Source of the DNA: CBDHGY01 sp965263325
GTDB taxonomy: Bacteria; Pseudomonadota; Alphaproteobacteria; Caulobacterales; Hyphomonadaceae
Reading direction: 5' to 3'
Length of the DNA stretch: 64,000 nt
Assembly: GCA_965263325.1 (NCBI GenBank)
Contig: CBDHGY010000002.1
Location: forward strand, 1,922,001-1,986,000
Below the pieces are notes generated by a model. The model saw only the letters and a program-made list of their open reading frames with translations, was not told the DNA's origin and ran no database searches. The position numbers and the translations under genes are program-made. This document shows positions 25,301 to 33,523 of this stretch, piece by piece; within the stretch, counting starts at the first letter, position 1; each line of letters begins with the position of its first letter.

Positions 25301-26242
25301 CTACATGTTGGAAACAAGCACGGGATTCCACGTCGGTCCAAAGTGATCACTGCTGTCATTTTCGAATATATCCCGTATCCAATCGGTTAGGACACGGATA
25401 GATGCGCGTTCTTTTGATCGGATGTGGTAAACCATCAACAAGTCTACAGCAATTATTGGCAGCCCCTTCAACACGCGAAGTTCTGGATAAATGTCTTTGT
25501 AGTATGATGGGAGAAGAGAAATACCTCCTCCGGCCGCCGTTGTTTCAACCAGCGTGATCATATCATCGGTTTGCAGCGCATGGTTCGCCAGCGACATAGC
25601 CTTCTCGACCTCTGGGACCAACGTTTTCAAATACGGCATATACTGAACCAGATTGAGTGTCCGGTGGGTCATCAGATCCTGAATTGTGTTCGGTTCGCCA
25701 TGCTTTCGAAGATACTCTTCAGACGCAAAACTGGCATAATTCACCACCGCGACTTTCCTCGAGACCGCCTCGGCACTTTGCGGTGGATCAGCAGTTAGCG
25801 ACACATCTACATCGGTTGTTCCCGGATCGCCCGTTTGGTCAGCCGCAGTCAGTAGCAGCCGAATATCCGGATATTTTTCAAAGAAGGAAGGTAATTTCGG
25901 CGCAATAAGGTGCGGCGCGATACAATTTTCTACGTGAAATTTAATCGTGCCCGCAGCGACGTCGTTTGTCGGATTAGGCGTCAGTTTGATCGCCTTGGTC
26001 AGCTTTGCCATCTCTTCAACATGACGGTAGATTTCTTCGCCTGCTGGTGTGAGCTGCGTCCCAGATTTCGTCCGGATCAATAGCGGATAATTTAGCCATG
26101 TCTCAAGCTCATCGACACGGCGGCGAAGAGTCGAATGCGTAATGCCTAGAGACGTCGCCGCCTGGCCGAAAGAACCTAAATCTGCAACAGCTTTAAATGC
26201 CTGCAAATTTGTCCATTGGGTTTCGTTCTGAAGAGCTTCCAT
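25301..26242 (-). CDS. LysR-family transcriptional regulator
   Basis: From ATG 26242 the protein is 313 residues. The N-terminal winged helix (about 8-66: LQAFKAVADLGSFGQAATSLGI, STLRRRVDELETWL) is typical LysR, followed by a co-inducer-binding periplasmic-protein-like fold (about 90-295). The ATG is preferred over one 60 bp upstream because it has a GGTGAG site and matches normal LysR N-termini. The recognition helix reads HSTLRRRVDELE rather than the commoner QPAVSRQI pattern. Its target is unknown; neighbours on the same strand are not close. Confidence 0.93.
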   Translation of the reverse strand: MEALQNETQWTNLQAFKAVADLGSFGQAATSLGITHSTLRRRVDELETWLNYPLLIRTKSGTQLTPAGEEIYRHVEEMAKLTKAIKLTPNPTNDVAAGTIKFHVENCIAPHLIAPKLPSFFEKYPDIRLLLTAADQTGDPGTTDVDVSLTADPPQSAEAVSRKVAVVNYASFASEEYLRKHGEPNTIQDLMTHRTLNLVQYMPYLKTLVPEVEKAMSLANHALQTDDMITLVETTAAGGGISLLPSYYKDIYPELRVLKGLPIIAVDLLMVYHIRSKERASIRVLTDWIRDIFENDSSDHFGPTWNPVLVSNM

Positions 26243-26479
26243 CTCACCAGCCCATAACAAATATGGACCACAGAAACGAGCAGAAAATCTATAAAGATTC
26301 ACCCCTAAGAGTTGTTTATTCTACTTCAGATTTCCTAGCTAATTTTCTCTCTATCAAAAATCACCCACGGTCCGCCATTTCGAGCAATTGCCAAAAACAT
26401 AACTGATTTTACGGTTAAAAATCGGGCGCGGTTGCGAGTTTCAGACTGTACGAGCTCGAAAGTTTGGGGCGAAGAACAA

Positions 26480-26719
26480 ATGAACAGAGACAAACGCGTC
26501 CACCTTTCACAATATGTGGCGGAGTGGCAAAATATGACGCGGAATCTCCTCGTCGATCTTGAGGGAGACGATGATGTCGATGAACTCGTACGTGCGCTTT
26601 GGGTTTGTGAAGCCGCAGCGCGGCGCTGGCATATGCGCGAAGCCATCGAGAGTGGTCACATAGAGATGCCAAAGATCGAGGAATTCGACGAAACGGGCAC
26701 CAATTCTTTCGAAGAATAG
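26480..26719 (+). CDS. Small acidic hypothetical protein
   Basis: The 79-residue protein from ATG 26480 is hydrophilic and helix-rich (VHLSQYVAEWQNMTRNLLVDLEG, then LVRALWVCEAAARRWHMREAIESG) with an acidic C-terminus. It has no signal peptide or membrane segment. The gene stands alone between the divergent LysR gene and a convergent GNAT gene. A longer frame starting at 26432 lacks a better start signal. I do not recognise a family; two tryptophan-containing helices are its only distinctive feature. Confidence 0.55.
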   Translation: MNRDKRVHLSQYVAEWQNMTRNLLVDLEGDDDVDELVRALWVCEAAARRWHMREAIESGHIEMPKIEEFDETGTNSFEE

Positions 26720-26758
26720 AATATTTTCTACTAAGAAAATTCACTAGAACGCAAATTT

Positions 26759-26778
26759 GAGCCGCAGGCTTACGGCTC
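26759..26778. terminator. Hairpin between convergent genes at 26.7 kb
   Basis: A 6-bp stem GAGCCG/CGGCTC with an 8-nt loop lies between the stop of the small acidic protein and the end of the GNAT gene. Flanking A/T-rich bases (AAATTT on one side) could serve either direction. The stem is short, so this is tentative. Confidence 0.4.
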
Positions 26779-27327
26779 TCAACGGTGCTCAACCGCCATA
26801 CTCGCTTCTGCCGGCGCATCCAACACAAACCGAACCGCACGTACATTTTGATCGCGCGCGGTAACGTACATCATCTTCTCGCCAACACGCTCAAATCCGA
26901 GTTTACGCAAAACCCGGCCTGAACTCGCATTTTCCTCGATATGTCCTGAAAGGAACCCAGATGCAGATAAATGGGTTCGCGCCCACTTGATGACAGCTTG
27001 TCCGGCCTCGGTCGCAAAACCTTGTTCCCAATAAGGTTTTCCAATCCAATACCCGATTTCCCAATATCGCCCGGATTTCCTCAAACCGCAGGAACCAATA
27101 AGACCTGAGCAGTTCAAGTAGATCCCAAAAGCATACTGATCGCCGCGCTGAATTTCGTTAGCGACTTTCTGAACCCAGGCTTCAGCATCTTTCACCGAAT
27201 AAGGATAAGGCGCGCGCGCCAGCATCCAGACGACGTCCTTCTCTCCCAGCAATTCCGCAATCCGCTCGACATCATCTCGAGCCGGCGGCACCAATCGCAA
27301 ACGTTCCGTTTCAATACTCAAATTCAT
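26779..27327 (-). CDS. GNAT-family N-acetyltransferase (RimJ/RimL type)
   Basis: The 182-residue protein matches the RimJ/RimL-like GNAT pattern: IETERLRLVPPARDD at the N-terminus, then LIGSCGLRKSGRYWEIGYWIGKPYWEQGFATEA. The segment around GFATEAGQAVIKWA includes the acetyl-CoA-binding loop. HIEENASSGRVLRKLGFERVGE near the C-terminus is also typical. The acceptor (ribosomal protein, antibiotic or other) cannot be predicted. It follows rpmA on the same strand but a strong terminator lies between them, so it has its own promoter or is a read-through product. Confidence 0.85.
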   Translation of the reverse strand: MNLSIETERLRLVPPARDDVERIAELLGEKDVVWMLARAPYPYSVKDAEAWVQKVANEIQRGDQYAFGIYLNCSGLIGSCGLRKSGRYWEIGYWIGKPYWEQGFATEAGQAVIKWARTHLSASGFLSGHIEENASSGRVLRKLGFERVGEKMMYVTARDQNVRAVRFVLDAPAEASMAVEHR

Positions 27328-27344
27328 TGCAGTTCCTCCAAAAC

Positions 27345-27374
27345 AAAAAGGGAGACCGGCGCGGTCTCCCTTTT
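27345..27374 (-). terminator. Rho-independent terminator after rpmA
   Basis: A long perfect stem (AAAGGGAGACCG against CGGTCTCCCTTT) with a very small loop is followed by T-rich sequence on the minus strand, about 50 nt past the rpmA stop. A/T runs on both sides mean it could act in both directions. Confidence 0.85.
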
Positions 27375-27422
27375 GAATGGATCTTTTTTGATCCGGACCA
27401 CGTCGGCCCGGTAAGCGAGGGC

Positions 27423-27692
27423 CTATTCAGCTGCTTCAGCGACTGGAAGGACGGAGACAAATTTCTTTCCGCCGCGCTTTGTTGTAAATTCCACTTTGCC
27501 TTCGACGAGCGCGAAAAGCGTGTGATCACGGCCCATACCAACATTCTTGCCCGGATACGTTTTCGTACCGCGCTGACGAATAAGGATGTTCCCTGGGATC
27601 ACGTGTTCGCCGCCATATTTCTTGACGCCAAGATACTTAGGATTTGAATCGCGTCCGTTCTTGGATGAACCGCCTGATTTCTTATGAGCCAT
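27423..27692 (-). CDS. rpmA: 50S ribosomal protein L27
   Basis: The 89-residue protein is a complete L27 with the N-terminal MAHKKSGGSSKNGRDS that reaches the peptidyl-transferase centre. It has KYLGVKKYGGE, IRQRGTKTYPGKNVGMGRDHTLFALVEG and a short C-terminal extension (LPVAEAAE). There is no N-terminal cleavable extension of the Firmicutes type. It follows rplU by 42 bp in the conserved rplU-rpmA pair and is followed by a strong terminator. Confidence 0.98.
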   Translation of the reverse strand: MAHKKSGGSSKNGRDSNPKYLGVKKYGGEHVIPGNILIRQRGTKTYPGKNVGMGRDHTLFALVEGKVEFTTKRGGKKFVSVLPVAEAAE

Positions 27693-27734
27693 AAGATTTG
27701 CTCCTTATTCCATGTTTGGGACTATGCCCTGAAA

Positions 27735-28049
27735 CTATTTCGCCTTGATTGACTTGATGGTCACAACAGTCTGATGCTGGCGATGACCTTTTTTGCGGCG
27801 GTATGTGTTGCGCTGGCGCTTTTTCATGATGATGACCTTGTCGCCCTTGCGCTGCTCCGCGATTTCACCCGTCACGCTCGCACCAGACACAGTGGGCGCA
27901 CCAATCGTCACGTCCTTGCCTTCGCCGACCATGAGAATGTCGTCAAACTTCACTTCCGACCCAGCATCTCCGTCGAGCTTTTCGATCACAATCGTGTCGT
28001 TTTCGGCGACTTTATATTGCTTTCCGCCTGTTTTGATGACCGCGAACAT
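27735..28049 (-). CDS. rplU: 50S ribosomal protein L21
   Basis: The 104-residue protein is a complete L21: MFAVIKTGGKQYKVAENDTI at the start, then VIIMKKRQRNTYRRKKGHRQHQT (the basic rRNA-binding signature) near the C-terminus. It is first in the rplU-rpmA operon. About 130 nt of leader separates it from the divergent-end acyltransferase gene. A TTGACA at 28146-28141 could be its -35, but no clear -10 follows. Obg, which usually follows L27, is 2.9 kb away on the other strand. Confidence 0.98.
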   Translation of the reverse strand: MFAVIKTGGKQYKVAENDTIVIEKLDGDAGSEVKFDDILMVGEGKDVTIGAPTVSGASVTGEIAEQRKGDKVIIMKKRQRNTYRRKKGHRQHQTVVTIKSIKAK

Positions 28050-28180
28050 TGGCCTGTCCTTATAAAATTCTCATAGAGTATGGGGCCGGGAGCCATTGCC
28101 CCCAGCGACAAGCGGCGGAAAAAGCACGGCGAGCCTCTAATGTCAAATACAGATTACTGTTATCCCGGCAGTCTTTTCGA

Positions 28181-30193
28181 TCAATCGATATCAAACCAGT
28201 CCATTTCGGAGATTTTAGCGCCAAAATGCTCCGCCCCTTCCAGGGTTACATGGTTGTTGTCCGCATATATTTTGCGCATTTCGGCCGTTACGAGATCGCA
28301 CATCTCAGCGGCGAGATCGCACTGATAGTCTCGTTTATCTAAAAAGACCGCTCCTTCAGCCTCGGTGATCTCTCGAATTGTATCGATGTCACCTTCTTCG
28401 AATTTCCGCCGTTCATCATAAAATTGCTCTCCTGCTTCATCGAAGTCGATGCCGTAGAGACTGTTTCCGTTCTCCAAAAAACGCTCATCCAGAAATGTGC
28501 GGAGTTGTGGCTTGGCGGGCCAGCGAAGCGACCGACCAAGTACGATTACGCTCTTACCCCTCCCCTTTAAATACTGGATCGCATTGCGAAGATAAGGAAG
28601 CTCGTACGGCTCAAAAGAATCTGAAATTATGACAAATTCCGCTTCCTCCATGATTTTGGAATTCATGCAGTTTTCGGTCGGCTTGATATTTCCCTTCGCC
28701 GCCTCTGCCACATAGTGCTGGTCGGTTTTATCTTCTTCAAAAATGACCAGCCGCAATTCACACGATCGAATATTAAACTGGCTGGCATACTTCGACGCCT
28801 GCAAGATCTGGAAAAAGTCAAAGCCATGACTATCGCCCCAAATCAGCAATTTCGGATTGGGGCTGTCAAAATTGTCTTTGAAATAGTCAGCGCCGCGCCC
28901 AAAATTATTCTGGCGCAGAGACAAAAGGTACTGATTATCCAGAATGTACGCTCGATCGGCCGCGAGCGCATGTTCCGGTAGGTGAGTTTTGATTTGTTGT
29001 TTCACTGCACTCAAGCCAAATGTCACGGCGAGAGTGGCGGCTGCAGCTACCGGTAAAACTGTTCCTACACTTTTCGCAGACACGATAGAGCGGTTGCGAA
29101 AGGGTTGCTCGACGAATCTGTAGGACGCCGCCGATAGGACGAATGTCAAAAGAATGGCGAGCAATTTCTCAGCTTCAGAAAAATAAGTGAGGCTATGGCG
29201 AGCAAATGCGAATATCGGAAAATGCCATAAATACGCCGAGTAGCTGATAAGGCCGATGCCTGTCGCCAATTTATTGCTTAGCAACCAGCCCGCTGGGCCG
29301 CTATGTGAGCCGAACCCAATAATCAAAGCGGTCCCGAGTATAGGCGCAAGCGTTATGAAACCCGGATGCGGACTGGCTCCGTCAAATAATGCAAGCACGG
29401 ATACTAGAATTAGAATGATACCAGTAATGCATAAGATCTGCGCGCGAGGGCCGCTGCGCTCAGGCTTCTTACTCAGTTCCCATACCGCCAGGAGCGCACC
29501 GATCCCAAGCTCCCAAAAGCGGCTGAAGGGTGAATAGAAATTCCAGGACGGATCGCGGGTTGTCAGCGATTCCGCGTAGAGAAGGCTCACAAGCGACAGT
29601 CCAACCAGGACCACAAAAAACCAGCGGTGCGCAAACTTATATGCAGCGAGCGCGACAACAGGAAAAACAACATAGAATTGCTCTTCGACCGCGAGGCTCC
29701 AGGTATGAAGAAATGGCTTTAGTAGAGCGCTGTCTGCGCCGTACTCGGTTGTTGCGCCGTAGAAGAAAAAGTTGGACCCAAAGAAGACCGACCAAAAGAT
29801 GCTTTCGGCATATTCTGCAAAGGCGGTGGGGTACAGAATTACCCATGCGAATGGCAAGCTTGCAACGATCACGAGGAGTAATGCAGGCAATATTCGCCGG
29901 GCGCGGCGCTCATAGAACTTTAGAAAACTAAAACGACCTGTTGTTTCAAGTTCGGAGAGAATAATCCGGGCGATGAGATACCCGCTTATCACAAAGAAAA
30001 TATCGACCCCGATATAGCCGCCAAGAAACCAATCACGACCAAAAACGACCAGCTCTGCGTGATACAGGATGACAGAAATCACAGCGATGGCACGAAGACC
30101 ATCGATCTCCGGACGGTATGTGAGTTTAGACGTATGTGACTCTACAGCGCTCAAAAAAGGTAATCTTCTTTCTAATCCAAAGCTTAGCGCCAT
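28181..30193 (-). CDS. OafA/YrhL-type membrane acyltransferase with SGNH domain
   Basis: The 670-residue protein has an N-terminal acyltransferase-3 domain (about 25-370, some ten membrane helices) with YRPEIDGLRAIAVISVILYH, GGYIGVDIFFVISGYLI, YERRARRILPALL and LKPFLHTWSLAVEEQFY. A periplasmic SGNH hydrolase-like domain follows (about 420-670), with nucleophile motif LLIWGDSHGFDF and a C-terminal NHVTLEGAEHFG. Such two-domain proteins O-acetylate surface polysaccharides or LPS. The acceptor is unknown. It stands alone between rplU and tRNA-Ser, and its composition is slightly AT-richer than the ribosomal genes. Confidence 0.93.
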   Translation of the reverse strand: MALSFGLERRLPFLSAVESHTSKLTYRPEIDGLRAIAVISVILYHAELVVFGRDWFLGGYIGVDIFFVISGYLIARIILSELETTGRFSFLKFYERRARRILPALLLVIVASLPFAWVILYPTAFAEYAESIFWSVFFGSNFFFYGATTEYGADSALLKPFLHTWSLAVEEQFYVVFPVVALAAYKFAHRWFFVVLVGLSLVSLLYAESLTTRDPSWNFYSPFSRFWELGIGALLAVWELSKKPERSGPRAQILCITGIILILVSVLALFDGASPHPGFITLAPILGTALIIGFGSHSGPAGWLLSNKLATGIGLISYSAYLWHFPIFAFARHSLTYFSEAEKLLAILLTFVLSAASYRFVEQPFRNRSIVSAKSVGTVLPVAAAATLAVTFGLSAVKQQIKTHLPEHALAADRAYILDNQYLLSLRQNNFGRGADYFKDNFDSPNPKLLIWGDSHGFDFFQILQASKYASQFNIRSCELRLVIFEEDKTDQHYVAEAAKGNIKPTENCMNSKIMEEAEFVIISDSFEPYELPYLRNAIQYLKGRGKSVIVLGRSLRWPAKPQLRTFLDERFLENGNSLYGIDFDEAGEQFYDERRKFEEGDIDTIREITEAEGAVFLDKRDYQCDLAAEMCDLVTAEMRKIYADNNHVTLEGAEHFGAKISEMDWFDID

Positions 30194-30234
30194 TGCTATC
30201 GAGGAATGCTGACTTTATCTACCCAGGTTTCGCG

Positions 30235-30324
30235 GGAGAGGTGCCGGAGTGGTCGAACGGGGCGGTCTCGAAAACCGTTGTGCTTGCAAAAGTACCCAGG
30301 GTTCGAATCCCTGTCTCTCCGCCA
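30235..30324 (+). tRNA. tRNA-Ser (anticodon CGA)
   Basis: The 90-nt sequence folds as a class II tRNA. The acceptor stem is GGAGAGG/TCTCTCC (last pair G-U). The D arm contains GCCGGAGTGGTCGAACGGGGC, the anticodon stem-loop GGTCTCGAAAACC reads CGA, and a serine-type long variable arm follows. The T arm is CAGGG TTCGAAT CCCTG, then discriminator G and encoded CCA (30322-30324). It reads UCG codons. It stands alone, with no mobile element or partial duplicate of its 3' end seen nearby. Confidence 0.97.
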
Positions 30325-30557
30325 CAAAAGCGCTACTGCGACGGAACACTGTTATACGGCGCTGCGCGCATGAGTGATTCCCGGTTGCATAAAAGATGTG
30401 TCTGGAAACTCTGCCAGAGTATCCGAGGCGCTTCGTACTCTTTGCCCGGTTCTCCTCGGTTTCATTTATGACTATATACCAAAGCTCGATGTCGTCTCGT
30501 TTATGTTCACAGTCCACCGGAAGTTGACTGTACGAGCGGCCAGAGTAAGCAGCGTCA
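30325..30557. other. Intergenic region between tRNA-Ser and obgE
   Basis: This 233-bp stretch has no convincing gene, terminator or integrase attachment repeat. A short palindrome CTCTGCCAGAG occurs within it. The obgE promoter should be here, but I cannot identify a confident -35/-10 pair. Confidence 0.4.
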
Positions 30558-31601
30558 ATGAAATTTCTCGATCAAGCCAAGGTCTACGTAAAGTCCGGTC
30601 ACGGCGGAAACGGCTGCGTTTCCTTCCGGCGGGAAGCCTATGTCGAATTTGGCGGACCAGATGGCGGTGATGGTGGCAAGGGCGGCGACGTCTGGGCTGA
30701 AGCAGTCGAAGGGCTGAACACGCTTATAGACTATCGGTATCAGCAGCACTTTAAAGCTGAACGCGGCATTCATGGCATGGGCAAGCAGCGAACCGGCCGG
30801 CAAGGAAACGACGTCACGCTGAAATTACCAGTCGGCACGCAGATTTTCGAAGACGACCGAGAAACCATGATCGCCGACCTAACAGAGATCGGTCAACGCG
30901 TTTTGCTCGCTGAGGGCGGAAATGGCGGCTGGGGCAATATGCGTTTCAAATCATCGGTCAATCAGGCTCCCCGGCGCGCCAATAAGGGCGAACCTGGCGA
31001 GGAACGTGCGATTTGGTTGCGCCTGAAGCTGATTGCCGATGCCGGACTTGTCGGCCTGCCAAATGCCGGAAAGTCAACATTCCTCTCACGCGTTACCGCG
31101 GCAAATCCAAAGATAGCGGACTATCCCTTCACGACGCTGCATCCGGGTTTAGGTGTCGTCGATCTCGGGCCTGGTCAGCGATTTGTTCTTGCCGATATCC
31201 CGGGACTTATCGAAGGCGCAGCAGAAGGCGCTGGTCTCGGACACCGGTTTCTCGGACATGTCGAAAGGTGCCGCGTCTTGCTGCATCTGATTGATTGCAC
31301 ACAAGATGATGTCGCGGGCGCTTACACGACGATCCGAAGCGAGCTCCAGGATTATGATGAAGGCCTTGCCGCGCGACCGGAAATTGTTGCGCTGAACAAA
31401 ATCGACGCATTGAATGAGGAGCTCGTTGAAGAACAACTGAAACAACTACAATCAGTTTTCGCTGGCGAGGTACTTTTGATATCAGGTGTCACAGGATCAG
31501 GCGTACGCCGAGCGCTTGGCGGGATTGCCCAGCATCTTGAAATGCAAGATGCTGCAGCGGCTCTCGCAGCTGAAGAAGACTCTGGGTGGACGCCCTCATG
31601 A
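30558..31601 (+). CDS. obgE: GTPase ObgE/CgtA
   Basis: The 347-residue protein has the glycine-rich Obg fold at the N-terminus (KVYVKSGHGGNGCVSFRRE, PDGGDGGKGGDVW) and a GTPase domain (about 160-330). G1 is GLPNAGKST, G3 is DIPGLIEGAAEGAGLGH and G4 is NKID. The C-terminal OCT domain of some Obg proteins is missing, as usual in proteobacteria. It acts in 50S assembly and stress/cell-cycle control; the Caulobacter homologue CgtA is essential. Its TGA overlaps the proB ATG, so translation is coupled. Confidence 0.97.
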   Translation: MKFLDQAKVYVKSGHGGNGCVSFRREAYVEFGGPDGGDGGKGGDVWAEAVEGLNTLIDYRYQQHFKAERGIHGMGKQRTGRQGNDVTLKLPVGTQIFEDDRETMIADLTEIGQRVLLAEGGNGGWGNMRFKSSVNQAPRRANKGEPGEERAIWLRLKLIADAGLVGLPNAGKSTFLSRVTAANPKIADYPFTTLHPGLGVVDLGPGQRFVLADIPGLIEGAAEGAGLGHRFLGHVERCRVLLHLIDCTQDDVAGAYTTIRSELQDYDEGLAARPEIVALNKIDALNEELVEEQLKQLQSVFAGEVLLISGVTGSGVRRALGGIAQHLEMQDAAAALAAEEDSGWTPS

Positions 31602-32710
31602 GCCACTTATTGGACAGCACGCGCATTGTGGTGAAAATCGGCTCAGCGCTCGTCACAGATACATTTGGCAAACCGCGGACAGAGTGGCTCGGCCAGCTCG
31701 CGCGGGACATCAAATGGCTTGTGGACAATGGCAAGCAGGTCGTGCTCGTCTCCTCCGGCGCGGTCGCGCTCGGACGCTCACGCCTCAGCAAGCTTCCCAA
31801 GCGTTTAGAAGAAAAGCAGGCTGCTGCTGCGATTGGGCAACCTGTGCTCATGTCCTTGCTCGCTGACGCCTTTGCAGCGCAAGAACTCTACGTCGCTCAA
31901 GCCTTGTTGACACTCAGTGATACTGAAACGCGCCGGCGTTGGCTGAATGCCCGCGCAACACTGGATACGCTTCTGGACGAGGGGATCGTTCCTGTTATCA
32001 ATGAAAATGATACTATCGCCACAGATGAAATCCGGTATGGCGACAATGATCGTCTTGCTGCACGCGTTGCACAAATGATCAGTGCGCAGGTGCTCGTCCT
32101 CTTGTCTGATGTCGATGGGCTTTACACTGGCGACCCTCATAGCAGCTCAGATGTCGATCATATCGACGTTGTAAAAGACATCACACCAGCGATTGTCGCC
32201 ATGGCTGGCGGTGCGAACAGCGACATGGGTGTGGGATCTGGAGGGATGGCAACGAAAATCGCCGCTGCTCAGATCGCATGGGAGGCTGGTTGCAAAACCG
32301 TTATCGCGAAAGGATCAAACCGCTCGGCGCTCAAAAACATTGGTGACAGCGGCAATAAGGTTACCTGGTTTATTCCGCCGCAATCGCCAAGCTCGGCGCG
32401 CGCGATCTGGCTGCGCTCAAACCTAACGCCTGAAGGTTCGATTACCGTAGACAATGGCGCTGCGAAAGCACTTGCTGAAGGCGCGAGCTTATTGCCGGTT
32501 GGGATAACCGCTGTAGATGGTAGCTTCGATAGAGGCGCAGCGGTGCGTGTGATCGGCACCAATGGCGATGCGCTTGGCATGGGCGTCACTGCCTACGCCG
32601 CCTCTGATATCGATCGGATCAAAGGCCTCAAAACCGACGCTGTTGAGCAAACGCTGGGTGTTAAAGGTCGCCCAGCTGTGATTCACCGCGATGACCTTGT
32701 TCTTGATTAG
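31598..32710 (+). CDS. proB: Glutamate 5-kinase
   Basis: ProB phosphorylates glutamate in the first step of proline synthesis. From ATG 31598 (ATGA overlap with obgE) the 370-residue protein has an amino-acid-kinase domain (KIGSALVTD, VLVSSGAVALGR, VPVINENDTIA, DNDRLAARVA, LLSDVDGLY, GSGGMATKIAAA). A C-terminal PUA domain (about 275-370) follows, including GSITVDNGAAKAL and VHRDDLVLD-like ending. obg-proB adjacency is common in alphaproteobacteria; proA often follows but is not here. Its 3' end overlaps the convergent msrB by 4 bp. Confidence 0.97.
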   Translation: MSHLLDSTRIVVKIGSALVTDTFGKPRTEWLGQLARDIKWLVDNGKQVVLVSSGAVALGRSRLSKLPKRLEEKQAAAAIGQPVLMSLLADAFAAQELYVAQALLTLSDTETRRRWLNARATLDTLLDEGIVPVINENDTIATDEIRYGDNDRLAARVAQMISAQVLVLLSDVDGLYTGDPHSSSDVDHIDVVKDITPAIVAMAGGANSDMGVGSGGMATKIAAAQIAWEAGCKTVIAKGSNRSALKNIGDSGNKVTWFIPPQSPSSARAIWLRSNLTPEGSITVDNGAAKALAEGASLLPVGITAVDGSFDRGAAVRVIGTNGDALGMGVTAYAASDIDRIKGLKTDAVEQTLGVKGRPAVIHRDDLVLD

Positions 32711-33231
32711 GCCGGGATAAATTTCAGCGCCACACCATTGTTGCAATACCGAAGCCCCGTTGGTGCAGGCCCATCTGAGAACACGTGCCCCTGATGTCCA
32801 AGGCAACGTGCGCAATGATATTCCGTGCGAGCATACCCAATCTTGTAGTCCGTAGACGTCCCAACCGCACCGTCAATAACATCAAAGAAACTCGGCCAAC
32901 CGGTTCCGGAATCATACTTCGTATCTGATTTGAAGAGCGGCAACTCGCAACCGGCGCATACATATGTGCCGGCTCGTTTCTCATCGTTCAACGGTGAAGT
33001 GAAAGCTCGCTCAGTTCCGGCTTTTCTCAAGACTCGGTAGGCTTCAGGATCGAGCCGCGTTTTCCATTCAGCGTCAGTGATTGCGCGCCATTCGCTATCA
33101 TTGAACCTAGTTGCTGCCCCTTCTGCGGCAGCTTCAGCCGATTTGGCTGTACCGCGTGTGCAAGCCGCGAGCATCATACTCGCAGGAATTGCAACGAGAA
33201 AATTGCGCCGTGAAAATGTGTGTTGTGTCAT
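32707..33231 (-). CDS. msrB: Peptide-methionine (R)-S-oxide reductase, Tat lipoprotein form
   Basis: The 174-residue protein has an MsrB domain (about 48-174). It shows two zinc CxxC motifs (CAGC and CARC), GTGWPSFF, EYHCARCLGHQGHVF and the catalytic Cys in LRYCNNGVAL. The usual sequence is RYCINS, so the two residues after the Cys differ. The N-terminus has a twin-arginine signal (SRRNFLVAIPAS) ending in a lipobox LAAC (C24), predicting Tat export and lipid anchoring. It would repair oxidised methionine outside the cytoplasm. It converges on proB with a 4-bp overlap. Confidence 0.93.
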   Translation of the reverse strand: MTQHTFSRRNFLVAIPASMMLAACTRGTAKSAEAAAEGAATRFNDSEWRAITDAEWKTRLDPEAYRVLRKAGTERAFTSPLNDEKRAGTYVCAGCELPLFKSDTKYDSGTGWPSFFDVIDGAVGTSTDYKIGYARTEYHCARCLGHQGHVFSDGPAPTGLRYCNNGVALKFIPA

Positions 33232-33289
33232 GGAGCTTATATATGCTGCTTTTCGCCGACAGGTAACTCAAACTGCGATCACAAGCGCG

Positions 33290-33523
33290 TCAATCTTCGT
33301 AAACACTTACTTCACCATCCAGGTCGTCCAGTCGGCTCTGGATAAAGGCCTGCGTATCTTTCACAGCCTGATTATATACCGCGGGACCAACAGACTTCAG
33401 CACAAGATCGAGCAGCGCTTCTGCGCGAAAATCACTCAGAGACTCATCAAATTCATCTGAGTAAGCGGCGCGAAGTCGCTTTATCAGCTCATCGCGGCGC
33501 TCAGCAGACAGCTCCAATGCCAT
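33290..33523 (-). CDS. DUF2164 family protein
   Basis: The 77-residue protein matches the DUF2164 pattern: a helical N-terminus (AERRDELIKRLRAAY), an acidic turn, RAEALLDLVLKSVGPAVYNQAVKDTQAFI and a short acidic C-terminus. No function is established for the family. Its ATG follows the stop of the upstream repeat protein with no gap (TAAATG), so it is probably translated by coupling with that gene. This link to a tail-fibre-like protein may be fortuitous. Confidence 0.75.
   Translation of the reverse strand: MALELSAERRDELIKRLRAAYSDEFDESLSDFRAEALLDLVLKSVGPAVYNQAVKDTQAFIQSRLDDLDGEVSVYED

Noticed and set aside
30136..30471. Open frame running through tRNA-Ser
   Set aside because: It crosses a well-folded tRNA gene and has no recognisable protein features.
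30235..30557. Possible integration site at tRNA-Ser
   Set aside because: No integrase gene, no duplicated tRNA 3' end and no composition shift next to it.
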